Assembly: GCF_963169125.1 (NCBI RefSeq)
Contig: NC_084799.1
Coordinates: forward strand, 67,076,143 to 67,140,142
Direction: 5' to 3'
DNA from: Humulus lupulus
Lineage: Eukaryota > Streptophyta > Magnoliopsida > Rosales > Cannabaceae
DNA: 64,000 nt
The translations under genes were made by a program, and so were the position numbers. The notes under the pieces are model-generated. The model worked only from the letters and a program-made list of their open reading frames with translations, did no database searches and was not told the origin of the DNA. Of this stretch, positions 1 to 13,200 are shown piece after piece. How positions within the stretch are numbered: the stretch's first letter is position 1; each line of letters starts with the position of its first letter.

Positions 1-528
1 AACATAGTTGGTAGTGAATGCCGCAAAAGTTGGTGCGAGAGATTCTAGTATCACACTTACTTGAGTTCTCTCATCAATGGCCGCACCATGGATTTCTGGA
101 TCGTGCAATATGTTGATCATGTCTAGGACATGTTCTCTAAAAAAAACATTTTTCTTCATTTTCATGTTCATGAATCTTCTAGTAGCATCGTGTCTGTACT
201 TATCAGATTGCTGGCCAAACATGCCTTGTAGAGATTCCCAAATCTCATAGGCTATTTCAATAGTTTCAAACTTCTTTCCGATCACATCGCTCATACTAGA
301 AAGCATATAACATTTGGCCTTATTGTTAGATAAGATCTATTTGTCATAGTTTTCTCTAGCAGTTTTGGCAGCAGTGAGAGCAGGAACCTCATGACATTCC
401 TCATTAAGGACAAACAAGTGGTTTTTACATATCAAAACAATGTTCATGTTTGATTTCCATTTCATGTGGTTATCACCAGTCAATTTATCATTAGCAAGTA
501 AAGCAGTTACAGGGATTGGGTTGGACAT
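1..528 (-). pseudogene. Ty1/copia gag, N-terminal part (runs off window start)
   Basis: The minus-strand reading starts MSNPIPVTALLANDKLTG, followed by a W-K-S-N-M-N-I-V-L core and AKCYMLSSMSDV, the usual N-terminus of plant copia gag (capsid) proteins that package element RNA. The ATG at 528-526 opens the frame. One in-frame TAG follows the Y-D-K near 345, where family members usually have Trp; otherwise the frame stays open to base 1. The zinc knuckle and pol lie outside the window. The leader and PBS lie to the right, as expected for a minus-strand element. The stop makes this copy probably non-functional. Confidence 0.85.
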
Positions 529-2314
529 ATTGTTGAAAATTAAATAAATAAAATATAATGAATTAATACATGTAATAAATATCCGTTTAAATTTGGAATA
601 GTAAACATGATGCATGCATGCAACACATAAAATAACACACATAAAATTAGTTACTAGTCCACGATAGATTAGTTTGAAAATTAATGGACCACCTTAGGGT
701 AGGTCAAACTAATCACAAATTAATCTTGAGACAAGATCTCAACTCTATAAATTAATGATTTATGAATTACCATTAGTTTGGTCAAGATACACTAGTCGTG
801 TTCGAAAGCCTAGACACATCTTCGGAGTGTAACCCATTATATTTCGATTAATGACATAACTCAAGAGTGTGCCTTAGGGTCAGTTAAACTTGAAATACAT
901 CATTGATCTTATTCTATTATTACAAGTCAACCTTGAGATAAAATAAACGTATTCGGAAGCCTTTCCTTTGGGAGGCCGCAAACAGAGGCGAAACGAGGCC
1001 CTTCCTATTCCTCTCGATGTTCAATCAATAATGGAGACCATGAGACTTATTGTCATAATTCCTTCTCCCACTCACTATTTTTTTAAAATGTGTTTTTCTC
1101 AAAATCAGTAATTTTCAATTTGGTTGCAAAACTAATTAAATCAATTTTACCAAATGATATTCTAATAAATACTAATTCAATTATGCAAAATAAATAATTG
1201 TGCCCTAGATTTTATTTTGCCTTTTTAAATAGAATACCATTTAACTTAATAAAATAATTTTATCAAATAAGAAAATAAACAAATTTAAATTCGTTTTACC
1301 ATCTTAACTAATTAACACTAAATTAATTATATGAGTTATCAAATAAAAATATATAATCAATCCTAAGTATGTTTCTCAAAATGCATGCTTAATATGTACT
1401 ATGTGGGTAATATGTATGGAATTTTATAATGCATGACAAAGTATTAAACAATTTAATCATGTTCAAGCAAATAAATAAATAAATGCGGGTTTAGTGTTTT
1501 GCATATTTCTAGAAAATTACAACACTTGCAAAAAAAATGCACAAAACTAATTAAACCATCTAAGGCCTAATGAAGAGCAACACCTTTGATCTTGGACCTT
1601 CTCTTTTAGTCTTTGGGCCATTACCCTTTTAATTATCCATGATGAATTAAATAAACTTTTAATTATTTTAAACAACTTTAAAATAATCAAACTTTGGATT
1701 TTAATACCCAACAAGTTATTGAGACCCAATTGGAATTTGGACTCACCATAATTAATTTATAATTAAAACACTTTTAATTGTATTGGGCTTAAAATGGCCC
1801 AAATGGATAATTACACATCCATTAGGTAATGCATGACACAAACCTTAATGGGTTTGTCAATGGTGGGCGGCGGCTAGCAGGCCGTGGGTGGTGGCTGGCG
1901 CACATGAGCGGTGGCAGCAGGGGCGTGCAAAGGCGACAACTGTAGGGGTGCGTGCGGGTTTGGTTGCTAGGGCGCGCACAGGGCTCGAGGCGTAGGGCGC
2001 AAGGCAAGCACGACACAGGCTGCAGGGGCTGCGGCTCGAGTCTCGGGGTTCTTGCTCGGGGCTTGGGCCATTACATAATTTTATCCAGAATTTTAAAAAA
2101 TAAATTACAAAATTTCTATGCCCCAAAATGGCTTACAATTTTTGTTATCTCTAGAAAATTTAAGAACTTTTCCTAACCCAAAAACACCATGAAAACCAAC
2201 CTTAAGAACATAAACGATTCATACATAAACATCCATCCATTCATATATTACACATAATATAAAAAATGCATATGATACCCACACAGAAATTAACATATGT
2301 AGGGATTAAAGATG
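529..2314 (-). other. copia untranslated leader between PBS and gag
   Basis: About 1.8 kb separates the primer binding site from the gag ATG. It is AT-rich and has no convincing coding frame; its short ORFs are not supported by composition or similarity. A sharply GC-rich island (about 1863-2070) stands out. Long leaders occur in some plant copia lineages, so I treat the block as element leader rather than a separate insertion, but I cannot exclude that part of it is foreign. Confidence 0.55.
1863..2070. other. GC-rich island inside AT-rich copia leader
   Basis: A stretch of roughly 200 bases rich in GGC, GTGGC and GCGCGC-type words sits in sequence that is otherwise strongly AT-rich. Both strands contain short overlapping ORFs with Arg/Pro/Cys-rich, low-complexity translations that match no family I recognise. 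It may be a captured fragment or a structured part of the leader RNA. Confidence 0.5.
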
Positions 2315-2328
2315 GCTCTAGTACCAAT
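2315..2328 (-). promoter_or_regulatory. copia primer binding site (initiator tRNA-Met type)
   Basis: On the minus strand the sequence directly after the LTR end reads ATTGGTACTAGAGC, close to the plant copia PBS (TGGTATCAGAGC) complementary to the 3' end of initiator tRNA-Met. It abuts the LTR terminus at 2329, which fixes element polarity and LTR end. Confidence 0.75.
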
Positions 2329-2947
2329 TGTTAGGAACAATTCCCAGTGCGTAGCAGAAATTGTGGTAATGGTAGTATTGTATACGGCAAATTTTTTTCA
2401 TATAAAAAACTTTATATGAGGATCCTTTAATATGTAATATGTTAATCAATATAATATGTATATGTAAAAATAATACGAAATGATTTACCTCTTGTAGCCT
2501 ATCAAGAATCCTTGAATCTTTTCGTATATATTTCGATCTTCTTATCTTCACTAGAGTACTCACACCTAGATCTTCCAAAGACGTTCTCTACACCTCAAGA
2601 TGTGGGTGGGCACATAGAGAACAAGAATCAATATTTTTGAATAAAAAATATTCTCAACACATGAGACTTTTGATTATAGGCTAGAGAGAAAGGTTTTTCT
2701 TTTTGTGTGAAAAAAAGATGATCAGTATTTCTTCTCTGTTGAAAAAGTTCTCTTCTATTTTCTATCATATATAATATATAGACATTATTATCATAATAAT
2801 AATAATAATAACGAAATTTATCATCTTTAATAATAAAAAAAATGATTAAAGAGAAAGTCTTACATTCCATTTTAAAATCATTTTCAAAATATTTTATTAA
2901 TTAATTAAATAAAATAAAAAACAATAATTGATCACCATCAGTAGTGG

Positions 2948-2985
2948 TACACGCATAGGGCAGTCCAAGAAGCCCTATGCGTGTA
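2948..2985. repeat. perfect 14-bp inverted repeat (hairpin) in copia LTR
   Basis: Arm 2948-2961 (TACACGCATAGGGC) pairs perfectly with 2972-2985 across a 10-base loop, in AT-rich DNA. It lies inside the copia LTR. It could fold in LTR RNA near a 3' end or be a relic of a small inverted-repeat insertion. Confidence 0.8.
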
Positions 2986-3661
2986 GCACTTTCCCTGAAA
3001 AATGGGATTCGATTTTTTCATACATTTTTATTTTAAGTAATTAATAATTAGAAATTCAAATAAGGTATCATCTTTTTAAGGAAAAGATAACAACTTAAAT
3101 TTCAAAATTCAAAATTTGAATTTCCATTATCATCTTATTATTAATTAAATAAATATAATAATCAAAACAAATTTTGACTATCCATATTTATCCTTTCACA
3201 ATAAAATAATTGATTAAAATCAATTTCTTTAATTTCTACACAATTTCAAAAATTGGACAAATGCAATAATAAATTGTGTAACTTCGATTATCACATAATT
3301 GCATATTTATCACGAAGAATAAATATTCTCTAAAATAGCCCATTCACAGTTTGACCCTTGTATCAACTCTTACCTTGAATAATGTTTATAGAGCCGCCCT
3401 GGGGACCTATGAACCAATAATTCCAAGCTCCAATAAATAAAAGATTATTAACCAAAACTCTTTGATTCAATAATCATACTTATTAATCTCATGATTACAC
3501 CACTATAAATATGAGACTGCACTCTTGAGAATTATAGATATATATTTACTGAATACTTATTGTAACCATAAAGTGTCCATTCATATAATCAGTACATACA
3601 AATTAATCTTGTATTGATGATTCATAATTAACTGGGAATAGAATTACCGTTTTACCCTTTT

Positions 3662-3666
3662 AATTA
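3662..3666. repeat. target site duplication of solo LTR 1 (left), AATTA
   Basis: AATTA directly precedes the LTR end at 3667 and recurs at 7364-7368 directly after the other end, the 5-bp duplication expected for Ty3/gypsy integration. Confidence 0.9.
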
Positions 3667-6600
3667 TGTAAAGAACGCCCTAAGCTAATACTTATAAAAC
3701 ATTCGCATAACATAGTTTGTAAAAGAATACCACTCATTATCAAAGTCTCAGTGGGGACTTGCTTAAAACCATGCAAGTTGGCGCCATTAGTTTTAAAAGA
3801 AAACATAAATTTTATGCAAATTTCAAAATAAACAAAAATTAAATAATTGAGTCCCACTGAAAATTTAGGAAAGTCTCTTATAACAAAACATAATTTAAAT
3901 GGAATTCTACGATGATTATTTTTCCGTCCATAGGATTACCCCACTCCATACACCCCATGATGATAGAACTTCTCACGTCACCACGCGTGCCATAAAAAAA
4001 TCCTATTTGCTACTTGGAAGGAAAGTAAGGGGGGGGGGGGGTGAGCTAAAAGCCCAGTAAGGAAGTACAAACAATAAGCAAGTAAGAATACAACAATACA
4101 AACACTAACGTTCATCTAAAACATGATGACATATCATAACATAATCGTAACATATCATCATTGCATATCATAACGAAATCGTAACATATCATCATTGCAT
4201 ATCATAACGTAATCGTAACATATCATCATATCACAATCATACATCATACATGATGAGCATGGTTCGCTAGTTGTCCATGTCACCCTATGAGGTAAACAGG
4301 AGTCTTTGGTCCTTGAATAACCTCGGCGCGTTCGCCCTAGGAGTTACGTTTTTAGCTATAGTAACTCGTTCGATGTATCTAACATCATAATCTGTTTGAT
4401 GTATCTAACATCGTAATCTGTTTGATGTATCTAACATCGTAACTTGTTTGATGTATCTAACATCCATACACATATCATATTCAACATATCATCACATTAC
4501 GACATTCATATTTCATAACAATTCATTCATACAACAGTCTTACCATTCAAAGCATAAAATCATAGAATCTATCTAACTTCCTTACCTCAGGTCCAAGCTA
4601 AGAAATTTTCACAATCTTTCAACGAGCCTATATCATAATTAAAACAACATTTCTTAGGTTCATAAAATTACTATTTTGCCCTTCCATACAACTCATGTGT
4701 GCATGGGCCATGCACACATAATAACAGTTACACATAACATGCAATTATTCTTAACTACACATAAAGCCATAAAAGAATAATGCTCATTTTACCTATTTTA
4801 CATGCATGACCCTTTTATAAAAACAACATAGTTGAATAATAAACATAATTTTGGACGTAAAAGTGGAGTTGCATGTAACATGCATACATGGGAACATTAC
4901 GTAATTGTGACGTTTTCAAAAACGATAATTCTACATTTCTTACTTTTATTGTTTAAAAATAATAGACATATAACATGCTTTATTTTTCTTAAAATTTCTA
5001 AGTTGATTAAATTTCTCAAAACATTATTTTATTTTATAAAATAATTTGATTTAGCTTAAAATAAAATATGTGACAATTTCATTCATTAATCTCAAATTAC
5101 AAAGAATTAACCAAAAACTTGGAATTAATTAAAATACCTATTTTTAATATGTGTCTTTAGAAAAATAAATTTTATCATTGTGTTACATAAATGATGTGAG
5201 AAAATATATTTTTAAGTGTGGAAAATGTATTTTTATTTAAATTATTTAAGACTTAGTTTTATGTAGCATAAATCCATATGTGACCATTAAATAACCATTT
5301 TTAACCTTTTTAAAACAAACTTTCAGCCACCATTTATTTTCTTCAAAAATCTCAAATAAAAATAATCTAAATATTTTTCTCAATTAAAATAAAGGAAAAT
5401 CATAACTTATCAAAATATGCATTCCTACCATTTTAAAAGACCATTTTTCAATATTACCATAACTTAGGAAAATAATTTGTTCCAAAAACTCATCAAATTC
5501 ATTTTAGTGAAACTCACTTCACATTTTCTTACAAAAATTCCAGCAACTATTTTTGTCTTTAAAAATCACCACATTCAATTTAAAAACTCATATTTTCTCA
5601 AAAGTTCAATAAAAATTCTGTTGGTAATTATTTGAGTAAAATATCATTTTAATGGGACTTAAAATACCCCTTTTAATTTCATAAAATTAACATAACATCA
5701 AGGACATTACTTATGCATGCAAATCATTTTTTTATAAAATTTTACCCAATTATTTACAAAAATCAGCAAGCTTAATTTCTCATGAGATTCATCTTTTATC
5801 CCAAAAATTTCACATAAAATCATACATGTCCAAAATCTCATCATACTCTTATTATATACATAATTCTAAGAATATTACTAACATATTCACATGAAATCTT
5901 ATAGAACCAATTTTTCTATTCCATTGAATCTACACATGAAATCCAACAACAATAACAATGGCAATAACATACATAAATTCATAAACACCATATCTCATAA
6001 ACATGCCTTTATAATAACCCTAACATATTTCTATCATTCCTCCTTTTATGCATATCAAGATTCATTGGTACAAAAATCACATACTTCTTATCATATTTCT
6101 AAAATCATCATTTGCCATTTTACATAAATCAAAGATTAAATAAAAAAAAAACCATAGCAATATAAACATAAAATATAACCTCATTATAAACCCTATCAAA
6201 TCCATTTTCTCAATCATACCCATGAGCCCTTTTTAAACAAAACATATTCTCTTAAAAATACACATCATAATCATCAATCCTACAATAATCAAACCATTAG
6301 CATCACCATCAAAAACCTCAAAGATAAACCCATCAAGAACACAATATGATCAACACCCAAACTTCACACCCCTTGTTCAAGCCTAGGGTTTTATTTGAAA
6401 ACCACCATGAGGAGGAGAAAGAATCCAATCACACACAACAAATAAAAAAGTCAATAACATATAATCAAGAAAAGAGATTTGACAAACAAAAATACAAGAA
6501 GACATACTCTAAAATGGGTTCCTCTTCAACTTCTTCTTCTTTCTTCCTTTCTTTCTTCCTCTCCCTCTCTCTCTACACGCCACTCTCACTCTCTCTCTCT

Positions 6601-7363
6601 CTAGGTCACGGCAGCCACAAGGAAAAATGCTCCTCTTCTTCCTTTCCTTCCCCCTTTATTCAACTCTCTCAATAAAGCCTCACCAACACAAAATGGTAAG
6701 TTTCCTTTTTCTAATTTATTCTCTCATAAGTCATTTTATTTTTCTCTTATTATAAAAGATTGGAGTCAAATGGTAGTTTCCCAAAATGTCTATCCTCATC
6801 CAATTAACTTTTATTCTCCTTAGAAAATAATGGAAAAAAGATATCACTCCATTTCCTACACTACACGTCCACCACTTGCCCCTTTTGAATTTTATTTATT
6901 TATTTCCCTATTTATTAAAATAAAAATACCCAAAAATATCAAATAAATGGCAATTATAAAATGTGTAGAAAATCCACACATGTGCACCTTATTACCATAT
7001 ACTAGCACACACTAAAACACTAGGGTGCATCACTATCTATCATGCACCTTAGTGCATTCAACCATAACTCACATAATTACCTCAATTGTCACACTTATTA
7101 AAAAATGTAACACTAATAGAAAAAATTAACATGTTACACAATTATTCACTTATTAAATTAATTAACCAAACAAACAATTAACAATTTTAAATTCAAAAGA
7201 TTATACCAAACAATTCTAACAATTAAACAAACAATCAAATAAAACAAACAACAACCAAATAAAATAAACAACATTTAAATAAAACAATTCATCACACTTA
7301 ACATTTAAATAAAATAAATCACAAAAATTTTGATAATCTAAAATTTTTTTTTGGTGCACTACA
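3667..7363 (-). mobile_element. solo LTR 1 of Tekay/Del-type gypsy element
   Basis: Starts TGTAAAGAACGCCC and ends GTGCACTACA, i.e. the reverse complement of the LTRs of the complete chromovirus at 35511-48859. Shared landmarks in reverse order include the GGCGCC block near 3780, the GGGGTGAGCTAAAAGCCCAG box near 4040, a GATGTATCTAACATC tandem block near 4375-4465, the CT microsatellite near 6545-6605 and the terminal TTTTTTGGTGCACTACA. The 3.7-kb length fits. Perfect AATTA duplications flank it and no internal domain remains, so it is a solo LTR formed by LTR-LTR recombination after insertion into the copia LTR. Confidence 0.93.
4118..4470. repeat. tandem repeat blocks in solo LTR 1
   Basis: Two blocks are visible. 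The first (about 4118-4230) has ATATCATAACNNAATCGTAAC-type units of about 42 bp. The second (about 4372-4465) has GATGTATCTAACATC-type units. They correspond to the repeat-rich part of the intact LTRs near 38455-38880, but copy number and unit differ between copies. Confidence 0.75.
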
Positions 7364-7368
7364 AATTA
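7364..7368. repeat. target site duplication of solo LTR 1 (right), AATTA
   Basis: Matches 3662-3666 exactly and abuts the LTR terminus CTACA. Beyond it the copia LTR sequence resumes. Confidence 0.9.
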
Positions 7369-8119
7369 TATCTTGATTCCTAGTGTACCATTGACATTGT
7401 TAGTGAAGGTTAATTCATAATCTGATTATGAATTTGACATCAATAACCTTTTCAGTTTCAAAAGCCAACCCAATAGGGAACCATCATTCAATCTATATGA
7501 AGCTATAGATTCCATATCTGTTAAGCTATATTCCCAACCATATACATCATTGAGTCTCCAAAACAATAGTTCTTAGCCTGATCATTCCGACAAACCGTAA
7601 TGCATGAATCAAAGGATCAAATGACATATATAAGAGTTCATAGTAACTTCAGGATTAAGATCCGTTTGTATATGATCATCAATTGATGTGTTTTATAATA
7701 CTATGAAACGACATTTAAACAAGTATTATTAAATCACATCTGGTTCAGTTTTACATACTCTCAGCATGCAAAGTACCTTCCCTAAAGTGTCATACTACAC
7801 TAGTAACCCGGATCTAGGTCACATGTATTCATAATACTAGTGGACCATACTAGCAGTAATTAATCTAAAAATTCCATAACTTTATTTTATTACAAACTAT
7901 TTACGTTTGTTATCTCAATCTCGATCCTCTCATACTTGGGAATTTTCTAATATTTACTTAATATTATTAACAATAATATAGTACATAAGTTACATATATA
8001 CAATAATTCAATTCATTCATTTATTTCATTAAAACTATTGTCAACTACAATTGCTTTTAGGGCACAATTCTCAACAATTTGTGCTCGTACATTGGTTGTT
8101 AAGGAGATGGAGAACACAG

Positions 8120-9536
8120 AAGATCAAGCGATACAAATTTTGTACAAGTTGGAGTTAATTTTTCCTCCAACCTTTTTTGACATAATGATTCATTTAATTT
8201 TTCATTTACCATAAGAAGCTATCCTTGGAGGTTCAGTTTTCATGAGGTGGATTTATCTATTTGAGCGATATATGAAGAAGTTGAGAAATTATGTTAGGAA
8301 TAAGGCGCGCCCTGAAGGTTCTATAGCGGAGGGTTATGTTGCCGAGGAAGCTTTGACTTTTTGTTCGCAATATCTTCAAGGTGTAGAGACTAGATTTTAT
8401 TGTCCAAAAATAAATGTGGATATTGTTATTCCTAAAAGATAGTTGTCAGCTTTTTGAATCACAATGTCGTCAAAAAGAAAATCATATCCCATAACTATCT
8501 TCATCTTAAAGGAGCGGAGTGGTTTGTACTCAACAATTGCCCTGAAATCCACACATATATGGAGTAAGTAGCTCAACACATATATGAATTTAGTAAAAAA
8601 AATTCATAGTCAACTGTTATCTTACCTTAATCCTTGTGCTCTACAGTGAATGCCTTCGAGAAAATCCAAACATAATTTTTTAAAAAGATTTCCCTAGCTG
8701 GTTTAAATTGAAGGTAAATTATCGAAACTGTAGACTTCTTACGAAATTTAAATCGATTAATACTCATCTCATTGTGTTTTCTTTTTTTTTTTGTTTCATA
8801 CTCTATAGATGTGTCGTCTGCGACAAGTAGAGTCAACTGAGTGTATCGATGAATTATTTGCTTTAGCAAACGGGTCCAATAAGAATGCATACTCCTACAC
8901 TGCTTGCATTGTTAACAGTGTGAAGTTTTTGGTACATAGTCGTGACGAAAAGCGTACCACTCAAAATAGCGGAGTTTCAGTACCAAGAACCAATGATTTC
9001 ACTTTCTATGGCAACTTGAGGAGATTGTAGCGTTATGCTATTCCCATGGTTACTCGGTAGTATTGTTTCGATGCAAATGGTTCAACACCTATGTAAGCAA
9101 GGGTCGAAATGTGACTGAGAATAACATCACTAGTATCATGATTAATTCTGAATGGTACAAGAACGAGCAGTTTATTCTCGCCACTCAAGCAAAACAAGTT
9201 TTCTACTTGGAAGATCCTTAAAGAAACAAAAGTTGGAGGGTAGTAGAAGAAGTCAATCATCGAAAGACTTGGGATCATCCAAGTATCGATGATGATAACG
9301 AAGTTGATGTCGTGGATGATAGTACTTCATCAAATTTTTTACTCACTGTGGAATTAGGAGAGTTGGAGGCTATGCATTTGGATCAACCTGGTCACACTAG
9401 CATAATTGGGGAAACGTCTCGATCTATTCCGGATGTGGATGATGATTTCATCAATGACGATGAGGATGGAAAAATTAGTGAAGATGATTTAAAAAGTATA
9501 GATGATGATGTAGGAATTGACATTGATGAGGAATAA
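8120..9536 (+). pseudogene. CACTA (En/Spm) TNP2-type transposase, C-terminal remnant
   Basis: The first block (about 8127-8590) reads LELIFPPTFFD, then WIYLFERYMKKLRNYVRNKA, RPEGSIAEGYVAEEALTFC, the hallmark of the DUF4218 region of plant TNP2 transposases. A TAA interrupts it in the L-P-x-E-A motif near 8212, and later segments shift frame. The second block (8809-9536) matches the downstream DUF4216 region: FYGNLEEIV, VVLFRCKWFNTYV, then ILATQAKQVFYLEDP, with a frameshift near 9015 and a TAA near 9219, ending in an Asp/Glu-rich tail and TAA at 9534. The protein normally cuts and joins CACTA element ends. The N-terminal catalytic part is absent, cut off by the copia insertion. Decayed and not functional here. 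Confidence 0.85.
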
Positions 9537-9753
9537 TATTTTCTTGTGAATATTCTTATTGTATGTTTAATGTGCATGTTATAATTTGAAGACTGTTCAA
9601 TCAATATATGACTTTTCTCAACAATGTTTGTTTTTCAATAGTTTCCAATGTATTACCAAAAATTTAATGTGGATGCCCTACATTTTATTATAATTATTAT
9701 TTTTATTATTTTATAATTGATTTAAAGTTAATAATTATATAAACTATAAAGAT

Positions 9754-10288
9754 ATGTCTGCTATTGTTGCTCGTTCTCATTGCGGTGATGGAGCGGGTGA
9801 TCCTCCTCCAGATCCTACGTGGGTGCCTACTTCCTGTGAGACAGGTAATATACTATAATTAGTCTATGTTTTATAAATCAATGACAAATTGTGATTATTT
9901 TATTCAATTTAATTTTATTGTTTAATTAAAATATGCCGAGGTTGCCACTAAAAGAAGAGGTCGGTCTCGATCAAAAAATTTGCAGCAGCTCGTTGATGGC
10001 AATAAAGATCCGTTGGCTCTTCAATTTGATATGAAGGAGGGAACCTACAAAGAAGTTAGTGATTTTGAGACATTGTTCACGAGACTTATTGGTCACCTTA
10101 TTGGTAACCATGTGTCGTTATATTTTTATTCATGGTATGGTGTTCTGAATGAGCACAAGATAGGATTGATGCAAGAGATTGAGGTAAATTTATCAACTTA
10201 TTCACACATAATGATTTTTATAGTTTCGAAATTCTAACAAGTTTTCATTTTTTAAGGAAATTTTCATTCTTCCCTGAGCTCTCCCCAA
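9754..10288 (+). pseudogene. second CACTA ORF (TNP1 / Transposase_24-like), 5' part
   Basis: A candidate first exon (9754-9842) encodes MSAIVARSHCGDGAG then DPPPDPTWVPT and ends at a GT donor. After an AT-rich intron a second exon (to about 10182) reads RRGRSRSKNLQQLVDG, then ETLFTRLIGHLIGNHVSLYF and WYGVLNEHKIGLMQEIE before a GT donor. The layout, just downstream of TNP2 and with an L-x-R-x-I-G-x-x-I-G-x-H-V pattern, is that of the accessory ORF of CACTA elements, whose product helps bind element ends. A third exon starts near 10258 but contains a stop and is cut by solo LTR 2. Confidence 0.6.
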
Positions 10289-13200
10289 TGTAAAGCGCCC
10301 TATTCTATTACTTTGTAAAAATGTCTCTTATTTCATAGATAATTAGAAAAATACCACTTAACAAATAAAATTCAGTGGGCCTTAATAAAATATGCAAGTT
10401 GGGCCAATTAGTTTAAAATAAATATAAAGTGTTCATATGCAATGTTTAAAGAAAATAAAAAAAAATAAATCCCATTGGTAAATTTATAAATAAATTCCAT
10501 AACATAGTTCTTTAAAACTCGGCGCTTATATTGATCATTTATCCGTTCATAGGAAACCCCCATTCAATACACACTCAGACATTGGAACTTCCCACATCAC
10601 AACGCGTGCCAGAGAGAAACCCTATTTATTACCTGAAAGGGGGAAAGTAAGGGGGTGAGCTAAAAGCCCAGTAAGGAAGTACAACAAAGCCAAAGATAAG
10701 ACAAGAGAGACATATATAACATAACAAAAAAATTCATAGTATCATCATACTCATATCTCATAACCATAAATGAAACATAGTCATACATAACATTCATTCA
10801 ACACAAGCATGCTCTTTGTCATCATGGCACCTTTGTTGTCTATGTCACATCTTGAGGTAACCAGTATAACTGGGCTCGTAAAACCTCCTCTACAAGATAA
10901 ACAGGATTTCAGGTCTTTGAATAACCTCAGCGCGTCCGCCCTTTGAGTTACATCATATCCTTAGTTACTGCTTTGTTGCGTTGAGTTTAACACGCTAACA
11001 ACCATCTCTTTTCATTCATCATACAAAACACATGTACTCCATTTCACATCAAGACAGAGGAAATACATGTTGCATCATACATGTAATAACATTTCAAGAT
11101 AGAATTCCATTTTTTTTTCATATTACATGGCTCATCATCGAAACATAGAACATGTTTTCATGTAACATGCAAGTCTTACCATCACATAGCATAAACATAG
11201 AAATTCTATCTAACTTCCTTACCTCAGGTCCGAGCAAAGCAAAAATGAGAAAACTTCACAACAAGCCTATAATCATAATCAAACACCGTCTCTTAGAATC
11301 ACATCAAAATACTCATGCCCAACACATTTACCCCACGTGTGCATGGGCCATGAATACGTGGTACAAGTTGCCCAATAATTCCAAACATACACATTTTCCC
11401 ATAAAATCATAAAAGAATAATGCTAATTCTACCTATTAACCATTCATGGTTACAAAGTAAAAGTCATGTGTTTGAACAATAAGCATATATTTGAATGTAA
11501 AAATGCATTTGCATGCGACATGCATACGTGGGAGCGTTGTTAAAATTTAGCGTTTTAAAACAATAATTCCTACATACTTATTTCTTGCCTCTTAAATCAA
11601 AATTCAACAACATAATTTAATTACCATTATTTGTTTCTCTAACCCCCAAAATTGTTAAACAAAATTTAATACATCATATTTATTTTATAAAATTATCCAT
11701 TAAGCCTTTTCTAATTTTTTCATAAAATAATAATTCTATTAAAACAAATATGTGACAATTTTGTAGCTATTAGAAATACATAATGAGTTTCTTGCTTCTT
11801 TTAGAAAATAACTTTACTAATCTAAAAAAAACTACATGTTTTCAAATGTGAAAATTTATGAATAAAGTGTGGAAAATTACATTTTCATACATATTATTTA
11901 AGACTTAAATTATTTAAGTGTAGGGCTCATTAATCTTAAATAAAATAATTATTTTAGCATTCTAACTCAAAGTTTCAGCAACTATTATTTTGTTTAAAAA
12001 TCACAAGTGAATTTAAACCAATTTTTTTTTTCACATTTAAATTAAAAAAAAAACTGCACCTAAATAATAATGTGAAAAAAATACATTTTTACATCTTTGA
12101 AATACCACATTTATCATATATATAGCTTAGGGTTTATAATTATTTGATGCACTAGCATTATTCTCATTTAAGAGACATTTCTTATTTTTAATCGCAAAAT
12201 CCCAGCAACTATTTATTCAATTAAATTACAAACTTGGATTTAAACTTTATTTTTGTTTCATAAAATTAACAAAAAATATGCATGCATTATGTTGACAAAA
12301 ACACCATTAACATGTGAAAAAATGTGCCCTTTTATTTACTTAAAAATCAAATACCACTTGAGGCATCACATGTGCATTTCAAAACATTGTTTCACCATTA
12401 TACTCACAAATGATAAAAAAAAACAACAAACATAATTAACATAAAACTCACTTTGAAATCATGTTTAAACAATTACTTAGACCAAAACTTCATATGCCAC
12501 TTAGATCATCATTTCTAAGGGACTTAAAACAAATTCCCAAATCTAACACAATAACCTATCATGCTGCTAATGAGTATATGTGACATCAAATAAAAATGAC
12601 CAACATGCATCAATAACCCCTATAGGTCAAAACCCACATGATATAAACATAAAAATACCAATAACCTCATATACATTCACGGATCCCTAGCATGTTCCTA
12701 TTTCACAAATAACATGACCAATTTCATAAAAACATCAAGAGAAATATAAACAAAACCCCACATGCATTATCTACACATGCCTTGGCCGAATCCCAAATAG
12801 GATTGTATACTCTTGAAACCAAAAATTACAGCCACCTAACATGCTTCTCAACAAGCTATCACAACAACTCATGCGTTCATTATACCAATAGTGCAAAACA
12901 TATACCAAAACAATTGTTCAACAAGGTAAAATATAATCAACACATTAGCTTTCATTCAAAACATGATTTTCAAAATAACCATAAATAACAAAGGAAATCA
13001 TATTCTCACCAAGAAATAAAAAACACTCCAAAGATTGAGGGAGGAATCCAATGCCTCTCTTGATAGCCCTCAAGAACCCAAACTATGGCCACCACTTTGT
13101 TCAACCCTAGGGTTTCGAAACCCACACAAAGAAGAGAAGAAAAACAAACAACAACCAAGAGCAAACTTAGCAAATCACAAGAAAATAAATGAGGAGATGA

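Larger units (their letters stand above)
2329..8076 (-). mobile_element. copia 5' LTR, split by a nested solo LTR
   Basis: Read on the minus strand the LTR opens TGTTGAGAATTGTGCCC at 8076 and closes CCTAACA at 2329, with a short imperfect inverted terminal repeat. Removing the nested solo LTR (3667-7363 plus 5-bp duplication) leaves about 2.05 kb, a plausible length for a large copia LTR. The right flank enters CACTA transposase sequence at 8077. The partner LTR and target duplication are outside the window. Confidence 0.7.

Noticed and set aside
1822..2176. Overlapping ORFs on both strands in the GC-rich island
   Set aside because: Low-complexity Arg/Pro/Cys translations on both strands; no start context or family.
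2948..2985. Plant microRNA precursor
   Set aside because: A 14-bp stem with a 10-base loop is too short for a plant pre-miRNA.
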